64,000 bases of DNA from Paracoccaceae bacterium. GTDB taxonomy: Bacteria > Pseudomonadota > Alphaproteobacteria > Rhodobacterales > Rhodobacteraceae. The position numbers and the translations under genes are program-made. Within the stretch, counting starts at the first letter, position 1; the number at the start of each line of letters is the position of its first letter. Shown piece by piece: positions 8,337 through 17,715 of the stretch. The stretch lies in the NCBI GenBank assembly GCA_028284605.1, contig JANQRL010000048.1:33273-97272 (forward strand). The letters run 5' to 3'. Under the pieces are notes generated by a model that was not told the DNA's origin, made no database searches, and saw only the letters and a program-made list of their open reading frames with translations.

Positions 8337-9401
8337 CTAAGCGATCCGCCTGCCGGAATCCGGGTCGAAGAGCAGCGCCCGCGCCGCCTCGGGCCGCACC
8401 CGGATCGTCTCGCCCGGCGAGAAGATGGCGTGCTTGTGCAGGGCCATCGACAGGTCCTGGCCGCCCAAGCGGATGATCAGATGCTGGTCCTCGCCGGTCG
8501 GTTCGACGAGCAGGATCTCCGCCGGCGCGCCATCCTCGGCCAATTCCAGATGCTGCGGGCGGATGCCATAGGTGACCGGCTTGCCGGCGGCCACGTCCAG
8601 CGGCTCGCCGATCGGCATCGTGGTGCCGTCCGCCAGCGAGACCGTGGTGGCCTCCGGCCCCTGCGCGGTGGCGTCGATCAGATTGACCTCCGGCGAGCCG
8701 ATGAAGCCGGCCACGAAGGTATCGACCGGGTTCTGATAAACCTCGAGCGGCGTGCCGAGCTGGGCGATCCTGCCATCGCTCAGAACCACGATCCGGTCGG
8801 CCAGCGTCATCGCTTCGGTCTGGTCGTGGGTCACGTAGATCATCGTCTTGCCGAGCCGGGCGTGCAGCTTCTTGATCTCGCCGCGCATCTTGACGCGGAG
8901 CTTGGCGTCGAGATTGGAGAGGGGTTCGTCGAACAGGAACGCGGTCGGATTGCGCACGATGGCGCGGCCCATGGCGACGCGCTGGCGCTGGCCGCCGGAC
9001 AATTCGCGCGGCAGCCGGTCGAGCAGGTCCTCGAGACCGAGGATCTCGGCGGCCTCCCGCACCCGCTCATCGATCTCGGCGCGCGGCCGGCCGGAGAGCC
9101 GCAGCGAGAAGCTCATATTGTCGGCGACCTTCATATGCGGGTAGAGCGCGTAGGATTGGAACACCATCGCGAGCCCACGCTGCTTGGCCGGCACCGCGTT
9201 GACGACCTTGCCGTCGATGGCGACACGCCCGGCGGTGATGTCCTCAAGCCCCGCGACCATGCGCAGAAGGGTGGATTTCCCGCAGCCGGAGGGGCCGACC
9301 AGAACCAGAAACTCGCCATCGCCGATGTCGAGGGAAATGTCCTCCAGCACGCGCACATCGCCATAGCTCTTGGAGACCCGGTCGAGGATGATGTGCGACA
9401 T
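8337..9401 (-). CDS. ugpC: Carbohydrate ABC transporter ATPase (UgpC/MalK type)
   Basis: This 354-aa cytoplasmic ATPase has Walker [10 protein letters not shown] (36-44), Q-loop [12 protein letters not shown], signature ELSGGQRQR (about 133-141), Walker B AFLFDEP (154-160) and H-loop [16 protein letters not shown]-terminal TOBE-type regulatory domain (about 240-354) is typical of MalK/UgpC. The ATG at 9401 begins the conserved [14 protein letters not shown]; the open frame upstream lies antisense to other coding sequence. It powers the two permeases further upstream in the same operon, separated from them by the binding protein and two ADP-ribosylglycohydrolase-fold genes. UgpC-type ATPases are often shared between importers. 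Confidence 0.92.
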   Translation of the reverse strand: MSHIILDRVSKSYGDVRVLEDISLDIGDGEFLVLVGPSGCGKSTLLRMVAGLEDITAGRVAIDGKVVNAVPAKQRGLAMVFQSYALYPHMKVADNMSFSLRLSGRPRAEIDERVREAAEILGLEDLLDRLPRELSGGQRQRVAMGRAIVRNPTAFLFDEPLSNLDAKLRVKMRGEIKKLHARLGKTMIYVTHDQTEAMTLADRIVVLSDGRIAQLGTPLEVYQNPVDTFVAGFIGSPEVNLIDATAQGPEATTVSLADGTTMPIGEPLDVAAGKPVTYGIRPQHLELAEDGAPAEILLVEPTGEDQHLIIRLGGQDLSMALHKHAIFSPGETIRVRPEAARALLFDPDSGRRIA

Positions 9402-9411
9402 TTCCCGGCCC

Positions 9412-11508
9412 TCAGCGCTCGTCGATGGTGATCGTGCCGACCGAGATACGGCCCGGGCTGTCCATGCGAATACCGCACTGGCCATAGGAGAAGGTACTGT
9501 CTCTGGCCTCCAGCACAGGCGCGCCATCGACCGACAGGGTAAGCCGGTCGCCATCGGCTGTGGCGGTCACCTCGTAGCTCTGGCCGGGCACCGCCTCGAA
9601 CGGCGTCTCGGCGAGGACCGTCGTGCCGAAATCCTCCTTGAGGATCACCGCCCTGCCATCCCTGAACCCTGCGGCGTAGCTGCGCGCGGTGCCCTGGGAG
9701 CGGATTGTGATCAGGTGAGAGGCGCCCGCCTCGGGGCGGATGTCGGCACTGACGGTCACGTCGCTTGCGTAGAGATGGCCGGTCCAGAGATCGGCATCGC
9801 TTGCGGTCAGACCGGTCATCCGGCCGTCTTCCAGCTTCCAGTAGCCCCGGTTCCAGGTGAAGCCGGAGATCGCGCCCCATTCCTCCACCAGGCTGGCCGG
9901 ATCGATCTTCCGCGAGCCGGGACCGGACACGGTGAATTCGGCCAGATAGAGCCTGCCGAGGAATTTCAGCCGGCCGAAATACTCGATGCAGAGGCCGATC
10001 TCATCGACCGCCTCGCCATCGAGATCGGGAACGGTGAAGGAGAGCTCGGTCCACTCGCCCGCTTCGGCTTGGAGCCAGGCGCCGGTCTCGACAACCTGCC
10101 CACTCATCGTGCCGCGCACATAAGGCACAAGTCGCAGATGCCCGTCGCCCTCCATCGGGTCGAGCAGGACGCGCATCGTGACAATCTGGCCGGCGGCGAC
10201 GAGCGGCGTGAACATCGGCCGGTAGCGCTCATCGTCGAAATCGTCCTTGCGGTAGAACGGCTTCCAGTAGAGGCGCGCCTGATCTTCCCGCTCGATGCGG
10301 TCGATGAGCACCTCAAGCGCGCCCGATCCCGTGGGCGTCTCGCGGTCCGACCAGCCGAGCGCCAGCCGGTTGTCGCCCGCGATGCGGAAACCGTGCGTCG
10401 ATCCGGGCAGCGCGAAATCGAACCGCACGCCGCGCCGGGTCATGTCCGCGATCCAGTCTGCCGGCGCCTCGCGGCCGTCCAGTTGCAGCGCCAGGGTCGC
10501 AAGCTCGCGCGCAAAGGTGGGGATATCGACGATGTTGAGGGCACCGGTGACCCCCGAAGTGATGATCGTGTCGTTGATCGGCCCGCGGTACTTGTCCCAG
10601 CCCGGCTGCACCCCCTGCATCGTGCCGACGATGGCGCCGGCATTGCCCGCGTTGCAGTCGGTGTCCCAGCCGCACATCGTGGCGATCTCGACGGTGCGCG
10701 GCAGATCGCCCTGACCGTAGATCATCGCCAGCGCCAGGACGCCGGCATTGGGGATGATGTGGCAGACGCCGGGATAGCGGTCATAGCCGAAATCGCGGGT
10801 CAGCATGTCGCGGCAGGAGCGCCAGTCGTCCGGTTGGCTCTTGTGATGGTCGAGCACCGCGCGCACGACCCGGGCATAGCCCGACCCCGGATCGATCACT
10901 GAGAGACCGGTATCGAAGAGCGCCTCGATCCGGGTCTCGGTGAAGGCGGCCGCGATCATCGCCGCGCAGAAACGGGCCCCGTTCAGCCCGTCGCCGTCAT
11001 GGGCGACGCTGGCCGCGGTCGCCGACATCTGCGCGGCGCGTTCCGGATTGCCCGGGTTCACCCAACCCCAGCTGTCGATGAAGATCTGGCCGCCGATCTG
11101 CTCGGCAATCGCCGCGCCGTTCTGGGCAATCGAGCCGGACCGCGGCGCCTCGATCCCGGCGCGCAGGTTCAGATAGGCGGTGTGTTCCGTCGACCGCCCA
11201 TAGCCGCCCCACCAATACATGCCGTGACCCTCGGCGGCGTAGTTGAGCCAGGTCTTGCCGACCTCCTGCGGTGTCGGCTGCACCTGATAGTCGCGCATCG
11301 CGCGGATGAAATAGACCGGGCCGTTGGTGTCATCATCGGCGGCGAAGTTCTTGAAATCGCGTACATAACCGGTGATCTCGCCATAGGTGTCGCGGATCCG
11401 TTCATAGGTCCAGATCGTCGGCTCCACGGGCGCGCCAAGCCGGACGCCGATGGCCTTGCCCAGAAAGCCCGAATAGATGCGGTGGAGAATGTCGTCGGTC
11501 GTCAGCAT
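9412..11508 (-). CDS. ADP-ribosylglycohydrolase-fold protein with C-terminal jelly-roll extension
   Basis: Of 698 aa, the N-terminal ~320 form an ADP-ribosylglycohydrolase (ARH/DraG) fold: [15 protein letters not shown] near the start, AADDDTN (56-62) and [16 protein letters not shown] (280-295). These hold the paired aspartates that bind two Mg2+ in the family. Family members hydrolyse N- or O-glycosidic bonds to (ADP-)ribose. Residues ~510-698 look like a concanavalin/LamG-type beta-sandwich ([35 protein letters not shown]), a fold seen in carbohydrate-binding or glycosidase proteins. No signal peptide is seen, so it should act in the cytoplasm on an imported glycoside. It follows the second ARH gene by 21 bp. 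The substrate is unknown. Confidence 0.75.
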   Translation of the reverse strand: MLTTDDILHRIYSGFLGKAIGVRLGAPVEPTIWTYERIRDTYGEITGYVRDFKNFAADDDTNGPVYFIRAMRDYQVQPTPQEVGKTWLNYAAEGHGMYWWGGYGRSTEHTAYLNLRAGIEAPRSGSIAQNGAAIAEQIGGQIFIDSWGWVNPGNPERAAQMSATAASVAHDGDGLNGARFCAAMIAAAFTETRIEALFDTGLSVIDPGSGYARVVRAVLDHHKSQPDDWRSCRDMLTRDFGYDRYPGVCHIIPNAGVLALAMIYGQGDLPRTVEIATMCGWDTDCNAGNAGAIVGTMQGVQPGWDKYRGPINDTIITSGVTGALNIVDIPTFARELATLALQLDGREAPADWIADMTRRGVRFDFALPGSTHGFRIAGDNRLALGWSDRETPTGSGALEVLIDRIEREDQARLYWKPFYRKDDFDDERYRPMFTPLVAAGQIVTMRVLLDPMEGDGHLRLVPYVRGTMSGQVVETGAWLQAEAGEWTELSFTVPDLDGEAVDEIGLCIEYFGRLKFLGRLYLAEFTVSGPGSRKIDPASLVEEWGAISGFTWNRGYWKLEDGRMTGLTASDADLWTGHLYASDVTVSADIRPEAGASHLITIRSQGTARSYAAGFRDGRAVILKEDFGTTVLAETPFEAVPGQSYEVTATADGDRLTLSVDGAPVLEARDSTFSYGQCGIRMDSPGRISVGTITIDER

Positions 11509-11529
11509 GGGGTCCTGCGGTTCGGGGGC

Positions 11530-12750
11530 CTATTGCGCGGCGGGCTGGGCGGTTGCGGGCTCGGCCTTTTGCAGAAGTCCGGCGCGGTGCTCCAAGAGCC
11601 GCGCCATCCGCGCCTGATCGTCCTGGAAGATGTCCGCCGCGGTGGCGCAGAAGGCGGCGGCCTCGGCACCGAGGTCGAAACGGTTGACGCGGTCGAGTTG
11701 CTCCGCCTCGCCGGCCTCGATCACATCCTCGCCGTGGAGTGCGCCAAGGATCGCGCCGGTCATCACGCCGATGGAATCGGTGTCGCGGCCCGAATTGATG
11801 CCATCCTCGATGGCCTTGCGGAACTCGCCCTTCGCCGTCACCGCAAATCCGAGCGCCAGCGGCAGCTCCTCGATGGCGAGGAGGCGCGACGGCTGATAGT
11901 TCGGCGACGCCTTGCCAACCTTCTCGGGCCTATGGTCCAGATCGTCGCCCATCGGCGAGAACCGCGCGATCCGGGCGTGAAACGTCTCGACGATCTCGGC
12001 GTGATCGGCGCCCTTGTCGCGTAGGGTTTCGGCGGCCTCGAGGATGCTCTCGATGGCCTGGCGCGTACCGTCCTTGGCCAGCCCATGGGCGGTCTTCGCG
12101 ATCTCGTCGATGCTGGTGCCGGGAATGAACGCGGCGGCGACAGCACCGGCCATCACACCGGCCGCTTCCAGCCCGTAGCTCTGCTGGTGGCCGCTGGCGA
12201 AGGCGATGGCCTCGTCATAGGCCGCCTGCGGATTGCAGGCGTTCACGACGCCGATGGGCGCGATGTACATCGCCGCACCGCAATTGACCATGTTGCCGAT
12301 CCCGCCCTGACGCGGGTCGCAGGAGGCGAGCTGGTGGCGCTGAAAAATCCATTTCTCCGGGTAGAACAGCCGTTCCAGAAGCGGGCAGTCCCGTTGCAGC
12401 TCAGGCACATAGCGGTCGACCCAGGCGATCTGGCGCACCATCCCGTCGGCCATGTCCCAGGCATCGAGATGACGCCGCACCTCGTTATAGACCGCCATCA
12501 GGCTCAGCGTCATCAGCGTGTCGTCGGTGACGATGCCATTGCCGCGCACCCGCCCCCGGGCTGCGGCCGGATCGCGGCTGGTGCGGTGCCATGCGTTGTC
12601 GAGCGTGGTCACCCGGCCATAGCCCGCGCGGATGGCCGCCGGCGAGAGCTTCTCCACCGGCGCCCCCATGGCATCGCCGAGCGCGACGCCATGGAGAAAC
12701 GCGCGGACCCGCCCCGGAAAGGACGGGCCCGATGGCTGCGGGGTGCTCAT
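11530..12750 (-). CDS. ADP-ribosylglycohydrolase-family protein
   Basis: This 406-aa protein carries the complete ARH metal site: FLHGVALGDAMGAPVEK (19-34), VTDDT (74-78) and SGRDTDSIGVMTGAILGAL with Asp323 and Asp325. It is thus probably an active Mg2+-dependent glycohydrolase. The start overlaps the stop of the binding-protein gene (ATGA), and it sits between that gene and a second, larger ARH-fold gene. Placement inside a sugar ABC operon argues against nitrogenase control by DraG and for hydrolysis of an imported N- or O-glycoside. The family is sure; the substrate is not. Confidence 0.82.
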   Translation of the reverse strand: MSTPQPSGPSFPGRVRAFLHGVALGDAMGAPVEKLSPAAIRAGYGRVTTLDNAWHRTSRDPAAARGRVRGNGIVTDDTLMTLSLMAVYNEVRRHLDAWDMADGMVRQIAWVDRYVPELQRDCPLLERLFYPEKWIFQRHQLASCDPRQGGIGNMVNCGAAMYIAPIGVVNACNPQAAYDEAIAFASGHQQSYGLEAAGVMAGAVAAAFIPGTSIDEIAKTAHGLAKDGTRQAIESILEAAETLRDKGADHAEIVETFHARIARFSPMGDDLDHRPEKVGKASPNYQPSRLLAIEELPLALGFAVTAKGEFRKAIEDGINSGRDTDSIGVMTGAILGALHGEDVIEAGEAEQLDRVNRFDLGAEAAAFCATAADIFQDDQARMARLLEHRAGLLQKAEPATAQPAAQ

Positions 12751-14153
12751 TGCAGCACGGTCCTCGCATGTTCGGTCATGCGCTCACCGCCGGCATCGTA
12801 CCAGCCCTGAACGTAGTCATCCCACTGATCCATCGACCATTCGCCGGAGACGAAGCGGAAGACGCTCGTGCGATAGTACTGTTCCGCGGCATCGACATCG
12901 GTCGCCAGGTCCGACGGCCAGACGAAGGCGTTGTCGGGCGTGAAGTACTGCGCCCCTTGTGCCAGCGAGCCCTGGGCCACCGGCGACAGCAGATCGACCG
13001 GCGGCGACCAATAGTCCGGGTTGGCGACGAAAAAGCGCGGATACCAGGTGCCCATCGCCTCGGTGATCTGGAAGCTGTCGCCGTCGCGGATATAGTGCTC
13101 GCCCTCGACACCCATCCGGTCGATGAACTGGCCTTCCGGGCTGACGAGGAAGTCGAGCACCGCGACGGCGGCCTCCTTGGCGTCGGAGCGCGCATGGATG
13201 GCGAAGCCGCGGGATTCCTTGGCGACATCGACCGCGATCAGACCCTGGTCGACGCCGGCGGGCGGGTCGAGCATCACGAGTTCGGTCCCTGGGTTCACCT
13301 GCTGCATCTTGGAGCGGTAGATATCGACGACGAGACCGGCGGTGCCCATCACGATACCGGCGCGCCCGGTATAGAACTTGTCCTCCTTGAGCTCCCAGTT
13401 CGTCGTCACGAATTCCGGATCGAGCAGCCCTTCTGCATAGAGCGACTGGTAATAGGCGAGCTTGTCGCGTTCCTGATCGGACACCCGCGAATGGATCCAC
13501 TCCCCCTCGGCGTTCTGCATCCAGGTCGCGGAGATGCCGAAGGCCCGGTTGAAGAGCGAGTCCATCTCGCTGGTGTTGCCCGGCAGGGTCACACCGAACG
13601 TATCGTTCTCGCCATTGCCGTCGAGGTCGGAGCTGGACAGGGTGCGCAGCAACTCGGTCCAGTCATCGACCGTCTGCGGCGCCTGCCCGCCGGCCTCATC
13701 CAGCCAGTCCTGACGCATCACCGCCGATTTGGTGCGGGCCGGGAAGACATAGAGCAGGTAGGGATAGTTCTCCAGCCGCTCGACATTATGCGGCCAGAGC
13801 GCCCCTTGCAGATGCGTGGCCTCGGCGATCCAAGGCCGCAGATCCTCCAGGATGCCCTGATTGGCGAATTCGGTGTCGCCGCCCTGGAAATAGATGATAT
13901 CAGGGATTTCGCCCGACAGCAGCCTGAGGCTCAGCGCGTCGGCATAACCCGAGCTGCTCAAGCCAACGAGCTCGATGTCGATTTCCATGCCCTGGGCGGC
14001 CATGCCCGCCTCGATGCGCTCCATCAGTTCAGCATCGCCCGGATTCTCGTGGCCGTAGATGGTGACGACCGGCACCTCGGCCAGGGCCGTGCCCCCCAGA
14101 CCGGCCAATAGGGCCAGCGCGGCGGCGGCTGTTTTTGGTTTCTTGCCAAGCAT
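12747..14153 (-). CDS. Carbohydrate ABC transporter solute-binding protein
   Basis: This 468-aa family-1 extracellular binding protein starts with a signal peptide (KKPKTAAAALALLAGLGGTA, cleavage near ALA-EVP). The ATG at 14153 is favoured over a GTG two codons earlier because AGGAGG lies 7 bp before it. Features include VTIYGHENPGDAELMERIEAG near the mature N-terminus, DIIYFQGGDTEFANQGIL and many aromatic residues, as in oligosaccharide binders of the LplA type. The permease genes lie just upstream (28 bp). The ligand, probably a glycoside or oligosaccharide, cannot be named. Confidence 0.88.
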   Translation of the reverse strand: MLGKKPKTAAAALALLAGLGGTALAEVPVVTIYGHENPGDAELMERIEAGMAAQGMEIDIELVGLSSSGYADALSLRLLSGEIPDIIYFQGGDTEFANQGILEDLRPWIAEATHLQGALWPHNVERLENYPYLLYVFPARTKSAVMRQDWLDEAGGQAPQTVDDWTELLRTLSSSDLDGNGENDTFGVTLPGNTSEMDSLFNRAFGISATWMQNAEGEWIHSRVSDQERDKLAYYQSLYAEGLLDPEFVTTNWELKEDKFYTGRAGIVMGTAGLVVDIYRSKMQQVNPGTELVMLDPPAGVDQGLIAVDVAKESRGFAIHARSDAKEAAVAVLDFLVSPEGQFIDRMGVEGEHYIRDGDSFQITEAMGTWYPRFFVANPDYWSPPVDLLSPVAQGSLAQGAQYFTPDNAFVWPSDLATDVDAAEQYYRTSVFRFVSGEWSMDQWDDYVQGWYDAGGERMTEHARTVLQ

Positions 14154-14181
14154 GATCACTCCTCCTCGAACATTGCTTGCG

Positions 14182-15078
14182 TTAGCCTTTGAGGGCGCCG
14201 CTCATGACGCCCTTGGTGAAGTATCTCAGGATCAGCGGGTAGACGGCGAGGATCGGCAGGATGGTCAGGATGATCATCCCGGCATTGAGCGCGCGGGTGC
14301 TGATCTGGCCGGCGCCCTCGTAGTTGGTCATCGCGGCGATGCCGACCATCGTGCTCTTGTCGCCCTCGATGACGAACTGCCGCAGCACCACCTGCAACGG
14401 GTGCATGTCCGGATCGGTCAGGTAGATCATCGGCCGCAGGAACTCGTTCCAGTGATAGACGAGGTAGAAGAGCGTGATGGTCGCGATGGCCGGCCGCGCC
14501 AGGGGAAGCACGACGCGCCACAGCGTCTGAAAGGCGTTGGCGCCGTCGAGATCCGCCGCCTCGATCAACTCGTCCGGCACTTCCTCGAAAAACCGGATCA
14601 GGATGATCAGGTACCAGGCATTGACCAGCTTATAGAGGATCACGGACCAGTAGGTGTTCAGCAGCCCGAGGTCGCGCGCGACGAAGTAATCCGGGATCAG
14701 CCCGGGTTCGAAGACGATCGTCACGAGCACGAAGACGAAGATGATCGCGCGCCCGGGCAGGCGCCGGCGCGACAGCGCCCAGGCCATCAGAACGGTGCAG
14801 GTCACATTGAGCAGGGTGCCCGTGGTGGTGATCAGGATCGAGTTGAGCAGGCCGCGCTGGACGCTGGGATGGTTGATCAGGAGCCCCCAGACATCGAAGG
14901 AAAAGCCGCTGGGGACAATCGCGAGGCCGCTCATCCCCGGCACCCGCGCCGGATCGGAGAGCGACAGGGCCAGAAGGTGCAGGATGGGCTGCACGGTCAC
15001 GACCACCATGAAAAGCAGCGAGGAGACGATGATCGCCTGCTCGATGCGCTCCATCCGGGTCTGGGTGTGGCCGCGCAT
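14182..15078 (-). CDS. Carbohydrate ABC permease (YtcP/MalG type)
   Basis: This 298-aa inner-membrane permease has six hydrophobic segments and the EAA loop (EVPDELIEAADLDGANAFQTLWRVVLPLARP, about residues 160-190) that contacts the ATPase. The ATG at 15078 overlaps the TGA of the upstream permease (TGATG); two in-frame GTG codons lie just before it. The N-terminus is followed by the long loop typical of YtcP-family partners of LplB proteins (FSFDVWGLLINHPSVQRGLL). Confidence 0.9.
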   Translation of the reverse strand: MRGHTQTRMERIEQAIIVSSLLFMVVVTVQPILHLLALSLSDPARVPGMSGLAIVPSGFSFDVWGLLINHPSVQRGLLNSILITTTGTLLNVTCTVLMAWALSRRRLPGRAIIFVFVLVTIVFEPGLIPDYFVARDLGLLNTYWSVILYKLVNAWYLIILIRFFEEVPDELIEAADLDGANAFQTLWRVVLPLARPAIATITLFYLVYHWNEFLRPMIYLTDPDMHPLQVVLRQFVIEGDKSTMVGIAAMTNYEGAGQISTRALNAGMIILTILPILAVYPLILRYFTKGVMSGALKG

Positions 15079-16079
15079 CACCACACCCCCTTGCCGGTCA
15101 GGCGCTTGGAGATGGTGTGCGCCGCGAGCAGTAGGATCATCCCGATCACGCCCTTGAAGAGGCCCGCGGCGGTGGCCAGGGAGAACTGGCCCGACTGCAA
15201 CCCGATCCGGTAGACATAGGTGTCGATGATGTCGATCTGGTCGCGGATCGCGTCATTGGCCAGATTGAAGATCTGGTCGAACCCGGCATTCATGAACATG
15301 CCGACATTGAGGATAAAGAGCGTCGCGATGGTCGGCGCGATCCCCGGCAGCGTCACATACCAGATCTTCTGCCAGCGATTGGCGCCGTCCATCTCGGCGG
15401 CGTCGTAGAGCTGCGGGTCGATGGCCATGATGGCGGCGAAGTAGAGCAGCGAATCCCAGCCCGCGCTGCGCCAGATCTCCGAGAATACGACGACCCAGCG
15501 GATCGACCCGGAATCGGTCATGAAGCCCACGGGGTTGAGGCCGATCCAGCCGCGCATCTCGTTGATCACCCCGTCGGAGGGCGAGAGCGCCGCGATGAAG
15601 ATGCCGGCGATCACCACCCAGGACAGGAAATGCGGCAGGTAGATCGCCGATTGAATGAAGCGGCGCAGGTTGGTGGTGCGGATCTCGTTGATCAGCAGGG
15701 CGACGAGGATCGGCACCGGAAAGACGAAGACGATCTTCATCGCCGAGATGATCAGCGTGTTGCCGAGCACCTGGAAGAAGGCCGGCGAGTCGAAGAGCGT
15801 CGTGAAATGCTTCAGCCCGACCCAGATATTGTCGTCGAAAATCCGGAAGTCCTGAAAGGCGAGCCGGGCCTGGTAGATCGGGAAATAGTGGAACAGGACG
15901 AAATAGAGGATGCCCGGCGCCATCATCAGGTAGTAGGGCCACCAGGCGCGCAGTCTCAGCCATCGGCCGGCGGGCTGGCTCGCGTCCCAATCCTCATCCA
16001 ATATGAGCGCCGCACTGGGAAGGTTCCCATCTCGCGGCGCGTCAGGGCCCGCCGGCGCTGTTTCAGGCGGCATGGTCAT
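15078..16079 (-). CDS. Carbohydrate ABC permease (LplB/MalF type)
   Basis: This 333-aa permease has a ~50-residue cytoplasmic N-terminus, then six transmembrane segments (first near YYLMMAPGILYFVLFHYFP) and an EAA loop (DPQLYDAAEMDGANRWQKIWY). WVGLKHF and LVALLINE are typical of the LplB group, which imports oligosaccharides. The ATG at 16079 is inside the last codons of the LacI gene (17-bp overlap), so regulator and transporter are one transcript. An ATG six bases later is an alternative start. Confidence 0.9.
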   Translation of the reverse strand: MTMPPETAPAGPDAPRDGNLPSAALILDEDWDASQPAGRWLRLRAWWPYYLMMAPGILYFVLFHYFPIYQARLAFQDFRIFDDNIWVGLKHFTTLFDSPAFFQVLGNTLIISAMKIVFVFPVPILVALLINEIRTTNLRRFIQSAIYLPHFLSWVVIAGIFIAALSPSDGVINEMRGWIGLNPVGFMTDSGSIRWVVVFSEIWRSAGWDSLLYFAAIMAIDPQLYDAAEMDGANRWQKIWYVTLPGIAPTIATLFILNVGMFMNAGFDQIFNLANDAIRDQIDIIDTYVYRIGLQSGQFSLATAAGLFKGVIGMILLLAAHTISKRLTGKGVW

Positions 16080-17121
16080 TTCGCATCTCCGGCGGGAGCC
16101 CGGCATGGTCGGGCCGCGCCAGCGAGCCGCGCTCCACGAAATGGCAATCGAGCAGCACCCGGCGATGGTCGAGCGTGCCGTCAATCGCCTCGGTCAAGAG
16201 CGCCATGCCCTCGGTGCCGATCGCGCGGGCGGGCTTGGCCACGGTCGTCAGGCCGGGCGCGGCATAGGCGCCGGCCGGGATGCCGTCGAAGCCGAGCACG
16301 GACACATCCTGCGGGCAGCGCAGGCCGAGATCGCGCAAGGCGAGGATCGCGCCAAGCGCCATCAGATCGTTGGCGGCGAAGACGCAGCGGACCGGCTGCT
16401 CGGCCCGGCCGATCAGCCGGATCATCGCACGGCGGCCGGACTCGACCGTGTAATCTCCTTCCTCGACCGGCAGCGTAGCCGGGTCGATGCCCCGCGCGAC
16501 GCAATGGTCATGGACGACACGCTGGAACCGCACGCGGGCCAGACGGTTCGGCGGGCCGAGCAGAAGGGCAGGTTGCAAGTGGCCGAATTCTGCCAGGCGA
16601 TTCAAACCAATGGCGACGCCTTGGGCGATGTTGCTGCCGACGCTCGAAAGCTGCGCGAAGCGCTCGGCGCTCGACCCGATCAGCACCATCGGCAGCCCGG
16701 CGCGGTGGATATCGTCGCTCCCGTCGGCGACCGGATTGATGATCGCGCCATCGACCCGCGCCTGACGCAGGGCGCGCAGATGCTGCGCCTCGCGATCGGC
16801 GTTCCAGTCGGAGCTGAACACCAGAAGCGAGGCGCCGCGCCGCGCCGCCTCATCCTGGGCGCCCCGGGCGACTTCGGCCCAGAACGGGTTGGCCAGGTCG
16901 GGGATCACGAGGCCGATCATCCCGGTGCGGCCGGACCGCAGCGACCGGGCGAGGTGGTTGCGCTCGTAGCCATAGGCTTCGGCGATCTCAAGGACACGCT
17001 TTCGGGACGCCTCGGCGACATTGGGCGCGTTGGAGAGCGCCCTGGCAGCCGTACTCTTGGAGACGCCGGCGGCCGCGGCAATGTCGATGATCGTCGGTGA
17101 CCTGCTTTTTCTGTCCGCCAT
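16063..17121 (-). CDS. LacI-family transcriptional regulator
   Basis: This 352-aa repressor has an N-terminal helix-turn-helix (TIIDIAAAAGVSKSTAARAL, residues 10-29), the hinge helix region (NHLARSLRSGRTGMIGLVIP) and a periplasmic-binding-protein-like effector domain (about 62-340). It is the first gene of the ABC/ARH/lyase operon, overlapping the first permease gene, so it should sense the imported sugar or a product and repress its own operon. An AACGTT-centred palindrome lies about 40 bp upstream of its ATG. Confidence 0.92.
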   Translation of the reverse strand: MADRKSRSPTIIDIAAAAGVSKSTAARALSNAPNVAEASRKRVLEIAEAYGYERNHLARSLRSGRTGMIGLVIPDLANPFWAEVARGAQDEAARRGASLLVFSSDWNADREAQHLRALRQARVDGAIINPVADGSDDIHRAGLPMVLIGSSAERFAQLSSVGSNIAQGVAIGLNRLAEFGHLQPALLLGPPNRLARVRFQRVVHDHCVARGIDPATLPVEEGDYTVESGRRAMIRLIGRAEQPVRCVFAANDLMALGAILALRDLGLRCPQDVSVLGFDGIPAGAYAAPGLTTVAKPARAIGTEGMALLTEAIDGTLDHRRVLLDCHFVERGSLARPDHAGLPPEMRNDHAA

Positions 17122-17158
17122 GTTACACGCCGCAAGCGCCGCGCATCTCCTTCATTTT

Positions 17159-17170
17159 GGGAACGTTACC
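17159..17170 (-). promoter_or_regulatory. Candidate LacI-family operator
   Basis: GGGAACGTTACC is an imperfect palindrome centred on AACGTT, the core typical of LacI/GalR operators. It lies 38-49 bp upstream of the lacI-type start. A position controlling the whole 12-gene-cluster transcript fits autoregulation. Binding is inferred. Confidence 0.5.
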
Positions 17171-17189
17171 AGAGAGTATTGCTAGGTTC

Positions 17190-17554
17190 AAGCGGGACCA
17201 GACCGAAGCGCCTCTGTCACGGCAATCGAGTCACCTGCGACGCAGGTCGGTGATCTGAGGCCGCCTGATGGTCGGCCAGTTGGCGACTTGGGCAGGACCT
17301 GGGCGTGACGGGCAGAACGATGACGCTGACATACGAGACCGGCGGCCTGGCGCGCCAGCTCGCCACGCCTGTCCTCAAGCTGCTTTGAGGCGCCGGATTT
17401 CTGCGACCTCCGTGCTGTCCCGGGCCGTCTTCGGCCGGTGGGAGATGGCCTCGGCAATCCGCATCCTGCGGCGGATCCCGGCGATCGTCGCTCCCGACTC
17501 CGCCTGCTTCAACGCGAACCGATCCGTTCGTCGGTAAAGGGGTTCCCGCGGCAT
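17190..17554 (-). pseudogene. Decayed IS3-family transposase (orfA and start of orfB)
   Basis: From the ATG at 17554 the minus frame reads FALKQAESGATIAGI, then RRMRIAEA and EIRRLKAA. This follows the IS3 OrfA pattern (helix-turn-helix, 'ALRQAESG...GIS-EATFY...ELRRL'). After a frameshift another frame continues with KQLEDRRGELARQAAGL, the leucine-zipper region. A short orfB-like stretch with RRFGLV follows and contains a stop. There is no orfB catalytic domain and no clear inverted repeat, so this is an inactive remnant between the lacI-type and gntR genes. The assignment is by pattern only. Confidence 0.5.
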
Positions 17555-17678
17555 CCGGGCGCTCCTCTCATCGCGACTTCTTGCCCGGACAGTCGCAGCA
17601 ACGAAGGTCCATGTCTCGGGATCGGATCCCGAAGCTCCGAAGCTCCCCCGGCCCGGGGCGAGACACTTGACCGCACAT

Positions 17679-17686
17679 TGTTGACA
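17679..17686 (+). promoter_or_regulatory. TGTTGACA site at the gntR promoter
   Basis: TGTTGACA fits the TGTnnACA form typical of FadR/FCD-type GntR operators and contains a perfect -35 TTGACA. It lies 30 bp before the gntR ATG. The same octamer occurs at 20150-20157, and in the opposite orientation at 20009-20016. Confidence 0.45.
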
Positions 17687-17715
17687 GTCGGCAGAATCCG
17701 GTCGAACTTCGCTGG

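Noticed and set aside
9412..12750. DraG-type regulators of nitrogenase
   Set aside because: No nif or draT genes are nearby, and both genes are inside a sugar ABC operon.
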